From: Prevotella sp. CAG:1185
GTDB lineage: Bacteria; Bacteroidota; Bacteroidia; Bacteroidales; Bacteroidaceae
Length of the DNA stretch: 10,011 bases
Assembly: GCA_000436695.1 (NCBI GenBank)
Contig: HF992540.1
Span: 1-10,011, forward strand
Direction: 5' to 3'
The notes below the pieces were generated by a model. It saw nothing but the letters and a program-made list of their open reading frames with translations, ran no database searches and was not told the DNA's origin. Of the stretch, positions 1 through 7,144 are shown in pieces (position 1 is the stretch's first letter; each line of letters opens with the position of its first letter). Position numbers and translations under genes: made by a program.

Positions 1-960
1 GTCCATCTTCTGGTGCCAGCCGTTGTCGTGGCGCTTGCGTTCCTGTCGCAGCTTGCGTATGGCCTGGCGTATGCTCCAAAGTTGCGGATAGTCGGGATAA
101 GCCTCGAAGCGCCGCTCATAAGTGAACGACAGCATCTTGTCGTTAACCTTGGTCGGATTGCCTATGCGCAGCACGCTTATGCCGCGGTCAACGAGCCGCT
201 CGCTTATCCAGTCTACCGCCATATTGCTCTGTGCGCACACCAGCACCTGACTCTCGCGGCGCAGTGTCTCGTATATAGCCTCAACGAGCGTTGTTGTCTT
301 TCCCGTGCCCGGAGGTCCGTGAACTATGGCTACGTCCTTGGCGCGCAGCACCTTGTTGACAGCTTCCTGCTGTGCCTTGTTGAGCCACGGAAAACTTATG
401 GGGTCGAAACTCAGCTCGGCAGCCGACGCACCTGAATAGAACAGGTCGCGCAAATAAGCAAGACGATTGTCGCGGGCGCCTATCACACGGTCTAAAGCCT
501 CGAACATAAGGCGATAGCTCGTCTCGTCGAAGAACAGCTGTACGCCGAGTCCTTCGGTGGCCTGCAGTTCCGCAATGGGCGCATTGTCGGGCACTGTAAC
601 CACAAGACGGTCGCCGTCGGCATAGCTGACAGTTCCGGTGAAATTAAAATAACGTATTGATTTCTTTCCTTCTGCCGCCTCGCCCATACGGAAAAAGCAT
701 ACGGGACGGCCAAACTCAAAGTTGTGCTCAATGTCGGTGTCGGCAGTGCGCACAACTTCAACGGAAAGCTGATTGAGCGAATTGTAATAGCTGCGGACAA
801 AACGCAGCGGATGCCATGCGTCGCCACGCTTCACCTTGCGCGCCAGTCCTGTTGTCTCGGTCTGACGGCGAAAGGCTTCTTTCTCGCTGTTATACTCTAT
901 CTCTAACAGCAGGCGTTGCTGGCGCAGGGCCTGAACGGGTGATGACTGATAGTTGTTCAC
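1..960 (-). CDS. SF1 (Upf1/DNA2-like) helicase, N-terminal part, runs off left edge
   Basis: ATP-dependent DNA or RNA helicase of superfamily 1, Upf1/IGHMBP2/DNA2-like (AAA_11/AAA_12 type). The first 320 residues are in the window. An N-terminal accessory region (about 1-185) is followed by a Q-motif-like stretch FPWLNKAQQEAV (near 190-202), Walker A GPPGTGKTT (215-223) and motif Ia VLVCAQSNMAVD (239-250). The Walker B and C-terminal RecA domain lie outside the window. The start is taken as GTG at 960: an in-frame TGA lies a few codons upstream, and no ATG occurs until the middle of the accessory domain. The start is 20 bases after the araJ stop on the same strand, which suggests co-transcription, but a TAACTTTG -7-like box also sits directly before the GTG. 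Family call is firm from Walker A plus motif Ia; the exact substrate cannot be told. Confidence 0.88.
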   Translation of the reverse strand, partial: MNNYQSSPVQALRQQRLLLEIEYNSEKEAFRRQTETTGLARKVKRGDAWHPLRFVRSYYNSLNQLSVEVVRTADTDIEHNFEFGRPVCFFRMGEAAEGKKSIRYFNFTGTVSYADGDRLVVTVPDNAPIAELQATEGLGVQLFFDETSYRLMFEALDRVIGARDNRLAYLRDLFYSGASAAELSFDPISFPWLNKAQQEAVNKVLRAKDVAIVHGPPGTGKTTTLVEAIYETLRRESQVLVCAQSNMAVDWISERLVDRGISVLRIGNPTKVNDKMLSFTYERRFEAYPDYPQLWSIRQAIRKLRQERKRHDNGWHQKMD

Positions 961-965
961 AGATG

Positions 966-973
966 CAAAGTTA
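966..973 (-). promoter_or_regulatory. Candidate -7 box (TAACTTTG) of the helicase gene
   Basis: The minus strand reads TAACTTTG, an exact match to the Bacteroidetes TAnnTTTG box, five bases before the GTG at 960. No TTTG is found 19-20 bases upstream, so only half of the promoter is recognisable. If active, the transcript would begin at or next to the start codon and be leaderless. Confidence 0.4.
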
Positions 974-980
974 ATAAATT

Positions 981-2141
981 TCAGTCAACGGCAGGCTTTC
1001 TGCGCTCATATTTGCTGCAGAAACATATAAATGCCACAAGACCGAGCACCACGAAGGGCACGCCTACGAGGGCTGAATAGCGTGGAGTGGCGCCTGCCTC
1101 CATAGGCAAACCGCCGCAAAAAGCTCCGACAGCATTGCCAAAATTGAACGCCACCTGTATGGCTGCGCCGCCGAGAAGCTCGCCGCCGGGAGCAAACTTC
1201 AGTATCAAGAACTGCTGCGGACTGCTCAGGGCGAACAGGCAGCCTGTGCATATAACCATCAGCATGGCCGAAATCCATCCGTATTCGGCAAAGAAGAATA
1301 TGAGCAGAAGCGCGGATATGGCTGTTATCTGGGTTACTGCCGCCACGTGACCGGGGCGGTGATGATCACAAAGGCGGCCACTGATAAGATTGCCTGCCAC
1401 CATGCCGAAGCCTGCGGCTATCATAAGCGCCGACAAAGCGTCGTGAGGGAAACCGCCAACCGACGTAAGCAGCGGACTGACATAGCTGTACCAGCAGAAT
1501 ATGCCGCCGTTACCGAGCATCGTTGCGGCGAGTATCAGCCATGGAGCGCCATGACGAAGGAAGGCAAACTGATGCTTAAAGCCTTCGTTGGGCAAGGCTC
1601 CTACAGACGGAACCCACTTCCAGATGTAATAAATGACGATTATGCTTATAAACATAAGCAGGAAAAACGGGAAGCGCCATGATATATGGGAACTGAGAGC
1701 CGTGGCAAGGGGCACGCCGAACAGATTGGCTACGGTCATGCCGGCAACCATTATCGACACGGCACTGGTCTTGTGGGCCTCGTCGGCAAGCTTGACGGCA
1801 ACGATTGACGCCACGCCGAAATAGGCTCCGTGGGGCAGTCCTGACACGAAACGGGCTATGACAAGCATAAGAAAACTTTGAGCCGCGGCAGAAAGTGCCG
1901 CTCCAAAGAGTATCAGACAAGCCAGAAACAGCAGCAGATGCTTAAGCGGATACTTGTGAAACACGACGAGCAGGGGCGCTCCGCAGCACACTCCAAGCGC
2001 ATAGGCTGAGATGCAGTGGCCCGCAGTTGGGATGCTTACGCCAAAATAACGGGACACATCGGGCAGAATGCCCATCATAACAAACTCGGCAATGCCAAGG
2101 GCAAGGGTGCCGAAGGCAAGAGCTACAAGACTTTTTTTCAT
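981..2141 (-). CDS. araJ: MFS sugar/drug exporter, AraJ type
   Basis: Inner-membrane major facilitator superfamily exporter of the DHA1 type, 386 residues with about 12 hydrophobic helices. From memory it is close along its whole length to Escherichia coli AraJ. Shared stretches include GIAEFVMMGILPD, the SIPTAGHxISxYALGV segment, SGLPHGAYFGV, SGMTVANL-like GMTVANLFGVPLAT, HGAPWLILAATMLGN, and GGELLGGAAIQVAFNFGNAVGA near the C-terminus. The open frame extends 13 codons further upstream, but ATG at 2141 (MKKSLVALAFG) matches the family N-terminus and lies just inside the leader of the promoter at 2178-2208. AraJ is linked to the arabinose regulon in E. coli, but its substrate is unsettled, and the substrate here is unknown. 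The helicase gene follows after 20 bases, so the two may form one transcript. Confidence 0.9.
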   Translation of the reverse strand: MKKSLVALAFGTLALGIAEFVMMGILPDVSRYFGVSIPTAGHCISAYALGVCCGAPLLVVFHKYPLKHLLLFLACLILFGAALSAAAQSFLMLVIARFVSGLPHGAYFGVASIVAVKLADEAHKTSAVSIMVAGMTVANLFGVPLATALSSHISWRFPFFLLMFISIIVIYYIWKWVPSVGALPNEGFKHQFAFLRHGAPWLILAATMLGNGGIFCWYSYVSPLLTSVGGFPHDALSALMIAAGFGMVAGNLISGRLCDHHRPGHVAAVTQITAISALLLIFFFAEYGWISAMLMVICTGCLFALSSPQQFLILKFAPGGELLGGAAIQVAFNFGNAVGAFCGGLPMEAGATPRYSALVGVPFVVLGLVAFICFCSKYERRKPAVD

Positions 2142-2177
2142 GTTGTTCTTTTTTGTTTTTATCCTGATAACAGGGTG

Positions 2178-2208
2178 CAAAGTTAATGCAACTTAAACAA
2201 ACGGCAAA
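2178..2208 (-). promoter_or_regulatory. Bacteroidetes-type promoter of araJ
   Basis: On the minus strand, TTTG (2205-2208) is followed by exactly 19 bases and then TAACTTTG (2178-2185). This matches the Bacteroidetes primary-sigma promoter (-33 TTTG, -7 TAnnTTTG). Transcription would begin near 2173, giving a leader of about 30 bases to the ATG at 2141. The placement also favours that ATG over the longer open frame. Confidence 0.75.
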
Positions 2209-2477
2209 GCCACAGACAATCCATTTTGATGATATAGGCAAAAGTTTCTTCTAATATATCAGAAATTTAAACTTTTTTCGTCTGCCATACATACCCGTAA
2301 CAATAATGAAAGCCATACCGTTAACGACATAAGACTTATGCACTCATTGGGTAAAAGCTGACTTAAAATCAACCTGAATCAGAAAAGAAAGGGAAAAGAA
2401 ATCTTTGAAGTCAACCAAATTTAGGAATGAACAAACAAAAACCGGTAAGGCTACAGGCGTGATGAGTTGACAAATAA

Positions 2478-2533
2478 ACTCGTCACAATTCAGCATGCTG
2501 GATTTCAATGGTTTACATGCTGATGTGACGAGT
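2478..2533. repeat. Large inverted repeat downstream of the Crp/Fnr gene; possible terminator
   Basis: The left arm ACTCGTCAC (2478-2486) then CAGCATG (2491-2497) pairs with CATGCTG (2516-2522) then GTGACGAGT (2525-2533). That is 16 base pairs broken only by a small asymmetric internal loop (AATT against AT), closing an 18-base loop. It begins about 90 bases downstream of the Crp/Fnr stop, on the strand that gene is read from. Bases after the stem in that direction are only moderately U-rich (TTTATTTG), so a terminator role is possible but not clear-cut. Confidence 0.7.
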
Positions 2534-2537
2534 GATG

Positions 2538-2554
2538 AGTTTTTATCAAAAACT
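2538..2554. repeat. Perfect 7-bp hairpin beside the large dyad
   Basis: AGTTTTT (2538-2544), loop ATC, AAAAACT (2548-2554). It lies directly next to the 2478-2533 dyad, between that dyad and the Crp/Fnr stop. It is A/T-only apart from one pair at each end, so it may be part of a composite terminator or chance. Confidence 0.45.
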
Positions 2555-2625
2555 TTTATAGGATAGCAGTGACAGATATATATCAGAATAAATGGCCTTA
2601 ACTTTATTTTGGCAGCAGACCGGCC

Positions 2626-3222
2626 TTACTGGTGATGATGACCGCCGTCACCGCGCGCCAATTCAGCCCTTATGCGACTGAGCGACTGCGGCGTTATGAA
2701 CAGATAAGAGGCTATGTATTTCAGCGGAACATACTGCAGCAGGTCTGCTTTCTCGGCCAACAGCGTTTCGTATCTGTCGCGTGCCCGTGGCGCCCCACTG
2801 CCGAGAAGCCAGCGCTCAACCTCAAATATCTCTTTCTCATACAGCCTGCGGCCTATGCGCGCAGCCTCGACCGACGACATGAAAAAGTCCTCGGCGTCAT
2901 CGCGACTTATGCCGTAAACAATACTGTCGCTCATCGACTCGAGCGTTATCATCGACGGTATGTTGCCCACAAAGCACCACGACGAGAACAGCAAGTCGCC
3001 CTTAGAGGCAAACCAAAGGGTTATGTCGTTGCCGTCGGAATTGATGTATGACGCACGCCAGATTCCTTTCTCTATTATGTAGATGTTGGTGTTGCGTCCG
3101 CCCTTGCGTACAAGTGTCTCTCCTTTCTGTATCTCCATGCGTGTCATTCGTGCCAAGAGCGACTCAACTTCATCCACTGTGAGTCCGCTTCTGCGGCACA
3201 GACACTCCTCAAATGTCTCCAT
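2626..3222 (-). CDS. Crp/Fnr-family transcriptional regulator
   Basis: A 198-residue cytoplasmic DNA-binding regulator. An N-terminal cyclic-nucleotide-binding-type beta-barrel (roughly 15-110) contains KGETLVRKGGRNTNIYIIEKG and a core about NDITLWFASKGDL. A long helix connects it to a C-terminal winged helix-turn-helix (about 165-188), PLKYIASYLFITPQSLSRIR, the usual form in Bacteroidetes members. No Fnr-type N-terminal cysteine cluster is present, so an iron-sulfur sensor is unlikely. Residues for cAMP contact are not convincing, so the effector is unknown. The open frame extends to 3249, but ATG at 3222 has AAGGA six bases upstream; ATG at 3228 is a lesser alternative. The gene ends in a short Gly/His tail (GDGGHHHQ). 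It lies between a MATE gene and araJ, both efflux genes; control of either is only inferred. Confidence 0.87.
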   Translation of the reverse strand: METFEECLCRRSGLTVDEVESLLARMTRMEIQKGETLVRKGGRNTNIYIIEKGIWRASYINSDGNDITLWFASKGDLLFSSWCFVGNIPSMITLESMSDSIVYGISRDDAEDFFMSSVEAARIGRRLYEKEIFEVERWLLGSGAPRARDRYETLLAEKADLLQYVPLKYIASYLFITPQSLSRIRAELARGDGGHHHQ

Positions 3223-3367
3223 AATCATCCTTATTAAACATCCAGTCAACCTTAATTGCCGTCAGACTGCACCGGCATCAACCGGCCATTGCGTAGCCTG
3301 ATAACAGCACACAGCAGCCCCGACTTGTTCTGCCGGAGCTGCCTTCACCTTTTATTGACGGCCATGC

Positions 3368-3381
3368 AATGACACGTCATT
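3368..3381. promoter_or_regulatory. Short dyad AATGAC-AC-GTCATT upstream of the Crp/Fnr gene
   Basis: Six-base perfect arms separated by two bases lie just beyond the MATE stop, about 145 bases upstream of the Crp/Fnr start. It could be an operator. It does not match the usual Crp or Fnr half-sites, and a dyad of this size may occur by chance. Confidence 0.2.
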
Positions 3382-3388
3382 CTTATAA

Positions 3389-4162
3389 TCACTTACTGTT
3401 AACGGCCTCGCTCCCGGCAGTTATAACATTGTTGTTCGCTACAAAGGTAGCAAATCCTTTTCTATTTTTCAAATACATTATCAATATTAATACGCACGTA
3501 AGCAACTCCGCAACAGGCACCGCAAGCCATATACCATTCACTCCGGCCAGCTTAGGCATAAGCCAGAAGCACAGGAGCATGAGAACATATCCGCGCATAA
3601 CGGTTATGAACATGGCCGAAGAGTCGCGCTCAACACTCTGATAATAGCCTATCGCCACTATGTTTACGGCAAACGGAACGAAGCCGAGAGCAAACAATGG
3701 CATGCCGCTTACGGCTATTGTGTTGGCAGCAAAGCCTGCGGGAATGAACAGCGAAATGATGTCAGCCGCAAAGAGCAGCGTTACAAGATAGAACACCACG
3801 GCGCTGCCCAATGCCGTTGAAAGGGCAAGGCGGAAGGCTGAACGCACACGCTGAGACAGGCGTGCGCCATAGTTATAGCTGAGTATGGGCTGAGCCGACT
3901 GCGCAATGGCGTTGTAGACCATAAATATTATGGGGAAGATATAGCACGCTATGCTGTAAGCTGCCACGCCGTCTTCGCCGAGATAGGCAATGAAAACGTA
4001 GTTGCCTGCAAACATCATCATCGCTATGGCTGCCTCGCACAGCAGCGACGGGAAGCCGAGACGGCAGATGTAACCCACATTGCGCGCCGTCATGCGCAGG
4101 CTGCGCAGATGTGTCTTTACACGACAAAACTTTATGGTGCGGCCCATAAAGAACATATACAC
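3389..4162 (-). CDS. MATE-family efflux transporter, C-terminal half (frame-shifted from the N-terminal half)
   Basis: This is the second six-helix lobe of a multidrug and toxic compound extrusion protein, up to 257 residues. Hydrophobic helices lie at about 33-58, 66-92, 108-135, 145-172, 185-205 and 208-232. Family-like stretches are GFPSLLCEAAIAMMMF near the start and QPILSYNYGA after the second helix. It lies in the -1 frame relative to the N-terminal half and overlaps it by 31 bases. The position given is the open frame from a GTG at 4162; an ATG follows at 4156, and neither has a good ribosome site. Read as one protein, the two halves give about 455 residues, the normal MATE length. The simplest reading is one gene broken by loss of one base (or a sequencing error). 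Separate translation of the half is possible. Confidence 0.8.
   Translation of the reverse strand: MYMFFMGRTIKFCRVKTHLRSLRMTARNVGYICRLGFPSLLCEAAIAMMMFAGNYVFIAYLGEDGVAAYSIACYIFPIIFMVYNAIAQSAQPILSYNYGARLSQRVRSAFRLALSTALGSAVVFYLVTLLFAADIISLFIPAGFAANTIAVSGMPLFALGFVPFAVNIVAIGYYQSVERDSSAMFITVMRGYVLMLLCFWLMPKLAGVNGIWLAVPVAELLTCVLILIMYLKNRKGFATFVANNNVITAGSEAVNSK
4132..4162 (-). other. Frame break in the MATE gene
   Basis: The N-terminal frame continues past LGYIAGAGMVLC to ICSLWAAP and stops (TAA) at 4132. The C-terminal frame is open from GTG at 4162, one base back. The junction lies in an alternating TG/TA run (TGTGTATATG near 4154-4163), a plausible place to gain or lose a base. No X-XXY-YYZ slippery heptamer was seen in the overlap, so programmed -1 slippage is not supported. 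The break falls in the loop after the sixth helix. Confidence 0.8.
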
Positions 4163-4794
4163 AGCACCATTCCGGCTCCGGCTATATAGCCAAGACTCGT
4201 TGCAATGCCGGCTCCGATTACGCCCCAGCCGAACACAAAGATAAAGAGATAGTCGAATATGAGATTAAGCAGGGCGGGAACCACGTTGCACATCATGGCA
4301 TAACGGGGCGATCCGTCAAGGCGTATGTAGAACATTCCGGCGCTCAGCATAGAACTGAATACAAAGAACGGCACAGCACCATAGATATATTCGACGGCCG
4401 GAGTGAGCAGACGCTCCGAACTGCCGAGCAGACGCGCCACGTCAGCTGCCCAAAACACAGATATCATGCTGAACGTAAGCACCACAAGACTCAGCGCGAT
4501 GGCTGCCTGAGTTACATTGATACGGGCTGTCTTCGGCTTGCCGTGAGACAGATGAATAGACGCCACCACCGACGCGCCAACGCCGAACATCAGACCCAGA
4601 CCGGTGTTAATAAGGAATAATGGCGCCACGATGTTTACTGCCGCCAGCGCATCGCTGCCGAGACCGCGGCCCACAAAGATTCCGTCGGTTATGACAAAAA
4701 GAGCCGACGACACCATGCCGAGCAATGTCGGCATGAGAAGTTTGCGGAACAGGCTTGACACCTTTGTCGTTCCAAAATTAATACTGTCTTTCAT
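4132..4794 (-). CDS. MATE-family efflux transporter, N-terminal half
   Basis: This is the first six-helix lobe of a MATE drug or metabolite antiporter of the inner membrane, 220 residues before a premature TAA. It starts MKDSINFGTTKVSSLFRKLLMPTLLG. Helices lie at about 18-40, 50-76, 92-115, 128-150, 165-185 and 190-214. Family features include the first-helix segment MPTLLGMVSSALFVITDGIFVGR with VGRGLGSDALAAVN, GLGLMFGVGASVVASI in helix 2, and MFYIRLDGSPRYAM between helices 4 and 5. Start at 4794 is the only sensible ATG, and a TACTTTTG -7 box lies 37 bases upstream. The frame is lost after GAGMVLC, the last eight residues being out of frame, and the remaining lobe is at 3389-4162. As written the product is a half transporter and is probably inactive unless the halves assemble. 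Confidence 0.85.
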   Translation of the reverse strand: MKDSINFGTTKVSSLFRKLLMPTLLGMVSSALFVITDGIFVGRGLGSDALAAVNIVAPLFLINTGLGLMFGVGASVVASIHLSHGKPKTARINVTQAAIALSLVVLTFSMISVFWAADVARLLGSSERLLTPAVEYIYGAVPFFVFSSMLSAGMFYIRLDGSPRYAMMCNVVPALLNLIFDYLFIFVFGWGVIGAGIATSLGYIAGAGMVLCICSLWAAP

Positions 4795-5230
4795 TTCACT
4801 TTACGATTTTATGTTGTTTCTAACGGTGCGCAAAAGTAAGTGTTTATAAATGAAAGGCAGTTAACAATTGGTAATTTCTGTGACTGGCGCATGAATAAAA
4901 GCGCCAAAAACTGCATTTTATAAACAAATGGTAATTAATTAACTGCTTCTGACAATAAAATAACATACATAAAACTGCCTTTCGACTGTTGACTGACGGC
5001 AATAAACAAACGCAGAAACAGTAATAACAAGGCGACAGAAGCGACAAGATATGCAAAAAAGATATGCGCAAAGCCTAAGAAACGCGACACGGCAAAAGGC
5101 CATGACACGCCAATATGCACACAACAGGCATGCCTCAAAGAAACGGCACATAGCAGCCTGCGCCGCTGCAATGTGACATTTTAGAACACGATTCAGGCTT
5201 AAGCCAACACGAAAAGGATGCGCATAAGAC
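4795..5230. other. Gene-poor gap between MATE and GYF_2 genes
   Basis: About 436 bases without a credible gene. It holds the MATE promoter box, a hairpin TGGCGC-N10-GCGCCA (4885-4906), and two 10-base palindromes, AGGCATGCCT (5126-5135) and GGCTTAAGCC (5196-5205). The second lies between two direct AACACGA copies about 35 bases past the GYF_2 stop. Neither has a following T-run, so the terminator of the GYF_2 transcript is not identified. A minus-strand open frame (4935-5171) starts only at TTG and has no recognisable sequence. Confidence 0.55.
4831..4838 (-). promoter_or_regulatory. Candidate -7 box (TACTTTTG) of the MATE gene
   Basis: An exact TAnnTTTG match on the minus strand, 36 bases upstream of the MATE ATG at 4794. 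A clear TTTG is not present 19-20 bases further upstream, so this is a partial promoter match. Confidence 0.5.
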
Positions 5231-5962
5231 TTACTCGGCCATGCGCTCCTGATTGACTGCCTGACGGATATAGTCGTCGTCGAAGGTGAAAACGTGGTTA
5301 AAGATGCCAAACGACACGGCTCTCGACTTGCCGTCGACGTTGATTGTTCCGATAGAAAAAAGAAAATAGTTGTCGACATCAAGAAACTGATTGACGGCCA
5401 TGTTGACCACGCCCGAAGCAAACACATTGGTGAACATGCCAAATATGCCCGACGAACCGGCACTCTGACTTATGGCTTGACTTATCTCTCCTGCCACGGC
5501 TTCACAATGCTGCTCGCGTGTAGGACAAGTTACGGTGAGCGCAAAGGCTATTATAACGGCAATGACTATACTGACAACGCGGCCTCCTATGTGACGGCGG
5601 CGCGGCTCGTATATTATTTCTTCAACATCGTCTGCAACTTTTCTGCGTCCTCCACCAACATCGCCGGCTGCCGAATATGCTGCGCCGCGTGACTCGTCTG
5701 TGCCGTTATTCTGTGAAGAATCGGCCTTAGGAGCAGACTTTTCTGCCTTTGCAGCCTGCTCATGAGGAAGCGGCGGCGGCACTGCACCGGGCTTTACCTT
5801 GCCCTCAATAACATCTTTAAGTTCCTTAACCTGCCATGCCGGGGTCCACTGTTCCATGCCCTCGGCCCATACAAGCGTCTCGGAAGAGAGGCCGAGGCCG
5901 ACGAGTTCGTCGACCGAGAAAGGCCCCTGCTGCCTGTTATCTACATAAATGAAATATCTCAT
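5231..5962 (-). CDS. GYF_2 (DUF4339) domain, single-pass membrane protein
   Basis: A 243-residue protein of unknown function. An N-terminal GYF_2/DUF4339 domain (about 1-48) shows the family pattern QQGPFSVDEL, ETLVWAEGMEQWTPA and VKEL; GYF domains bind proline-rich peptides in known cases. A low-complexity Pro/Ala/Ser linker (55-108) includes PPPLP (62-66). A basic stretch (EPRRRHIGGR) is followed by one transmembrane helix (about 128-146). The C-terminal part (147-243), beginning CPTREQHCEAV and including DNYFLFSIGTINVDGKSR, resembles DUF4359, as best I can judge. The domain order suggests a cytoplasmic GYF domain and an exported C-terminal domain. The ATG overlaps the pectate lyase stop (ATGA), with GGAGG inside the lyase end just upstream, so the genes are probably translationally coupled. 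The linker's own PPPLP could be a ligand for the GYF domain, which is speculative. Confidence 0.8.
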   Translation of the reverse strand: MRYFIYVDNRQQGPFSVDELVGLGLSSETLVWAEGMEQWTPAWQVKELKDVIEGKVKPGAVPPPLPHEQAAKAEKSAPKADSSQNNGTDESRGAAYSAAGDVGGGRRKVADDVEEIIYEPRRRHIGGRVVSIVIAVIIAFALTVTCPTREQHCEAVAGEISQAISQSAGSSGIFGMFTNVFASGVVNMAVNQFLDVDNYFLFSIGTINVDGKSRAVSFGIFNHVFTFDDDYIRQAVNQERMAE

Positions 5963-7128
5963 CTGTTGTCCTCCGTTTTATTTTTTCCATATTTGCGGCT
6001 CCACTGGTCGTATTTTTTAAACACCTTAAGAGCCTCCGAGTTGTACCAGCTGTAGCCGTTGCGGCGCTCATGGCCAATCTCGCTGACGTCAAACTTCATC
6101 ACTCCGTCGCGGTCGCAGAAGAAGGGGCGGTTGCCGTCCAACGTATAGAAACGTGCCCACAGCGGCTTCGACTCCTCGCCGTCGGCACACTTAACCAGTC
6201 GCCAGTCTTTCTTGCCGTCGGCATTCTTAAAATATTCTCTCTTATACCCGTCGATTTCAGTGTTGCGAAACCATTCCACGGCAGCCTCAACGCTGTTGAC
6301 GATGGCCTGCGAAGGCTTTGAGAGCGACATGAGGAAGAGCACGATGTCGTCAGACTCCTGTCCGCTGAGCGACGCAAGTTCAAAGGCGCGGGCGTTGGCG
6401 GGCTTCAGCGTCTTCTCGTCGTGCTGCGCACACCACACGGTTAGCTTGCCGTTCTGAACATACTGAGTCTTAAGTATGCAGTCGATGCCCTTGTCGAGCG
6501 CGGTCTTCGCCTTCTGTTTAACGCTGTCGGGGAAGAACGCGAAAGGAGCCTTGCCCAGACTGGCGTCGCGCATAATCTTCATTACATTTATCATGGCGTC
6601 GTCGTTATACGTGATGTGCGTGTAATAGCCTTTGTTGCGCGGATAAAACTGCGGCCATCCGCCGTTGTTGTATTGTGCGTCGCAAAGATACTGCATGCCC
6701 TTCATCACGGCATCCTTATATCGTGAGTTGCCGGTGGCATTATAAAGTTTCGACAGATAGATTATCTCGGTCGACGTGGCGCGGTTGTCAATGGTACTCT
6801 CCTTGACATTAGTCTTCTGTGCCTCCACTTTTTTCTTCTCGCTGTCTGAAAGCTTCTTTGCCATGTCGATGTTCTTAGGCCATCCGCCCGTGGTCTGCTG
6901 ATATAGCAGCAGATTGTCGCCTATGCGTGTTGCCTCGGCTGTTGAGAAGAATTCAGGGTCGAGATGAGCAGCCCATGAAGTCCATGTCTTGTAGATTTTC
7001 TTCTGCGGTTTGCTGTTTTTCTGATTTGTTTTAGTACTACTTGTTTCAGTTGTCTGTCCTTGGGCATCTGTCATTGCAGTAAACGTAAACGCTGCGGTCA
7101 GAGCCATCATGATTATTTTTGTTTTCAT
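5959..7128 (-). CDS. Secreted pectate lyase, polysaccharide lyase family 10
   Basis: A 389-residue secreted pectate lyase (Pec_lyase/PL10) that cleaves polygalacturonate by beta-elimination. A signal peptide (about 1-24, MKTKIIMMALTAAFTFTA then TDAQGQ) is followed by a Thr/Ser/Lys-rich linker (25-45) and the catalytic alpha/alpha barrel (about 48-375). Hallmarks in order: TTGGWPKN (79-86), TIDNRATSTEI (112-122), GGWPQFYP (156-163), HITYNDDAM (171-179), WCAQHDEKTLKPANARAFE (232-250), FYTLDGNRPFFCDRDG (327-342) and RRNGYSWY (355-362). These hold the conserved Asp and Arg residues expected of the active centre. No carbohydrate-binding module is present. The open frame extends 19 codons upstream, but ATG 7128 gives the signal peptide. 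No TAnnTTTG box is seen upstream, so activator-dependent transcription is possible. The gene has no SusC/SusD neighbours in view, and the GYF_2 gene follows with a 4-base overlap. Confidence 0.93.
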   Translation of the reverse strand: MKTKIIMMALTAAFTFTAMTDAQGQTTETSSTKTNQKNSKPQKKIYKTWTSWAAHLDPEFFSTAEATRIGDNLLLYQQTTGGWPKNIDMAKKLSDSEKKKVEAQKTNVKESTIDNRATSTEIIYLSKLYNATGNSRYKDAVMKGMQYLCDAQYNNGGWPQFYPRNKGYYTHITYNDDAMINVMKIMRDASLGKAPFAFFPDSVKQKAKTALDKGIDCILKTQYVQNGKLTVWCAQHDEKTLKPANARAFELASLSGQESDDIVLFLMSLSKPSQAIVNSVEAAVEWFRNTEIDGYKREYFKNADGKKDWRLVKCADGEESKPLWARFYTLDGNRPFFCDRDGVMKFDVSEIGHERRNGYSWYNSEALKVFKKYDQWSRKYGKNKTEDNR

Positions 7129-7144
7129 ATAATATAAAATGTTA

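Larger units (their letters stand above)
2209..2625. other. Gene-free stretch between crp-type gene and araJ promoter
   Basis: About 420 A/T-rich bases with no credible gene on either strand: open frames are short and lack family-like sequence. The left part (2215-2455) shows nothing recognisable. The right part holds the inverted repeats at 2478-2533 and 2538-2554. No tRNA-like cloverleaf or known riboswitch was recognised. Confidence 0.6.

Noticed and set aside
13..435. Plus-strand open frame of 140 codons
   Set aside because: It is the antisense shadow of the helicase, whose Walker A motif is on the minus strand.
2483..2528. Crp-type operator built from TCACA and TGTGA
   Set aside because: The half-sites are in the reverse order to TGTGA-N6-TCACA and far too widely spaced; they are parts of the long dyad.
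3436..3445. TACCTTTG on the minus strand as a promoter of the Crp/Fnr gene
   Set aside because: It lies inside the MATE coding end, over 200 bases from the regulator start, and has no -33 box at the right distance.
4132..4162. Programmed -1 frameshift in the MATE gene
   Set aside because: No X-XXY-YYZ slippery heptamer and no downstream stem recognised in the overlap; MATE genes are not known for programmed shifts.
4885..4906. Hairpin TGGCGC-N10-GCGCCA as a terminator
   Set aside because: No T-run follows on the minus strand, where the flanking genes are read; it is over 300 bases past the GYF_2 stop and lies upstream of the MATE promoter box.
4935..5171. Minus-strand hydrophobic open frame of 78 codons
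   Set aside because: It starts only at TTG, has no promoter box or ribosome site and no recognisable family. Cysteine- and arginine-rich sequence suggests a chance frame.
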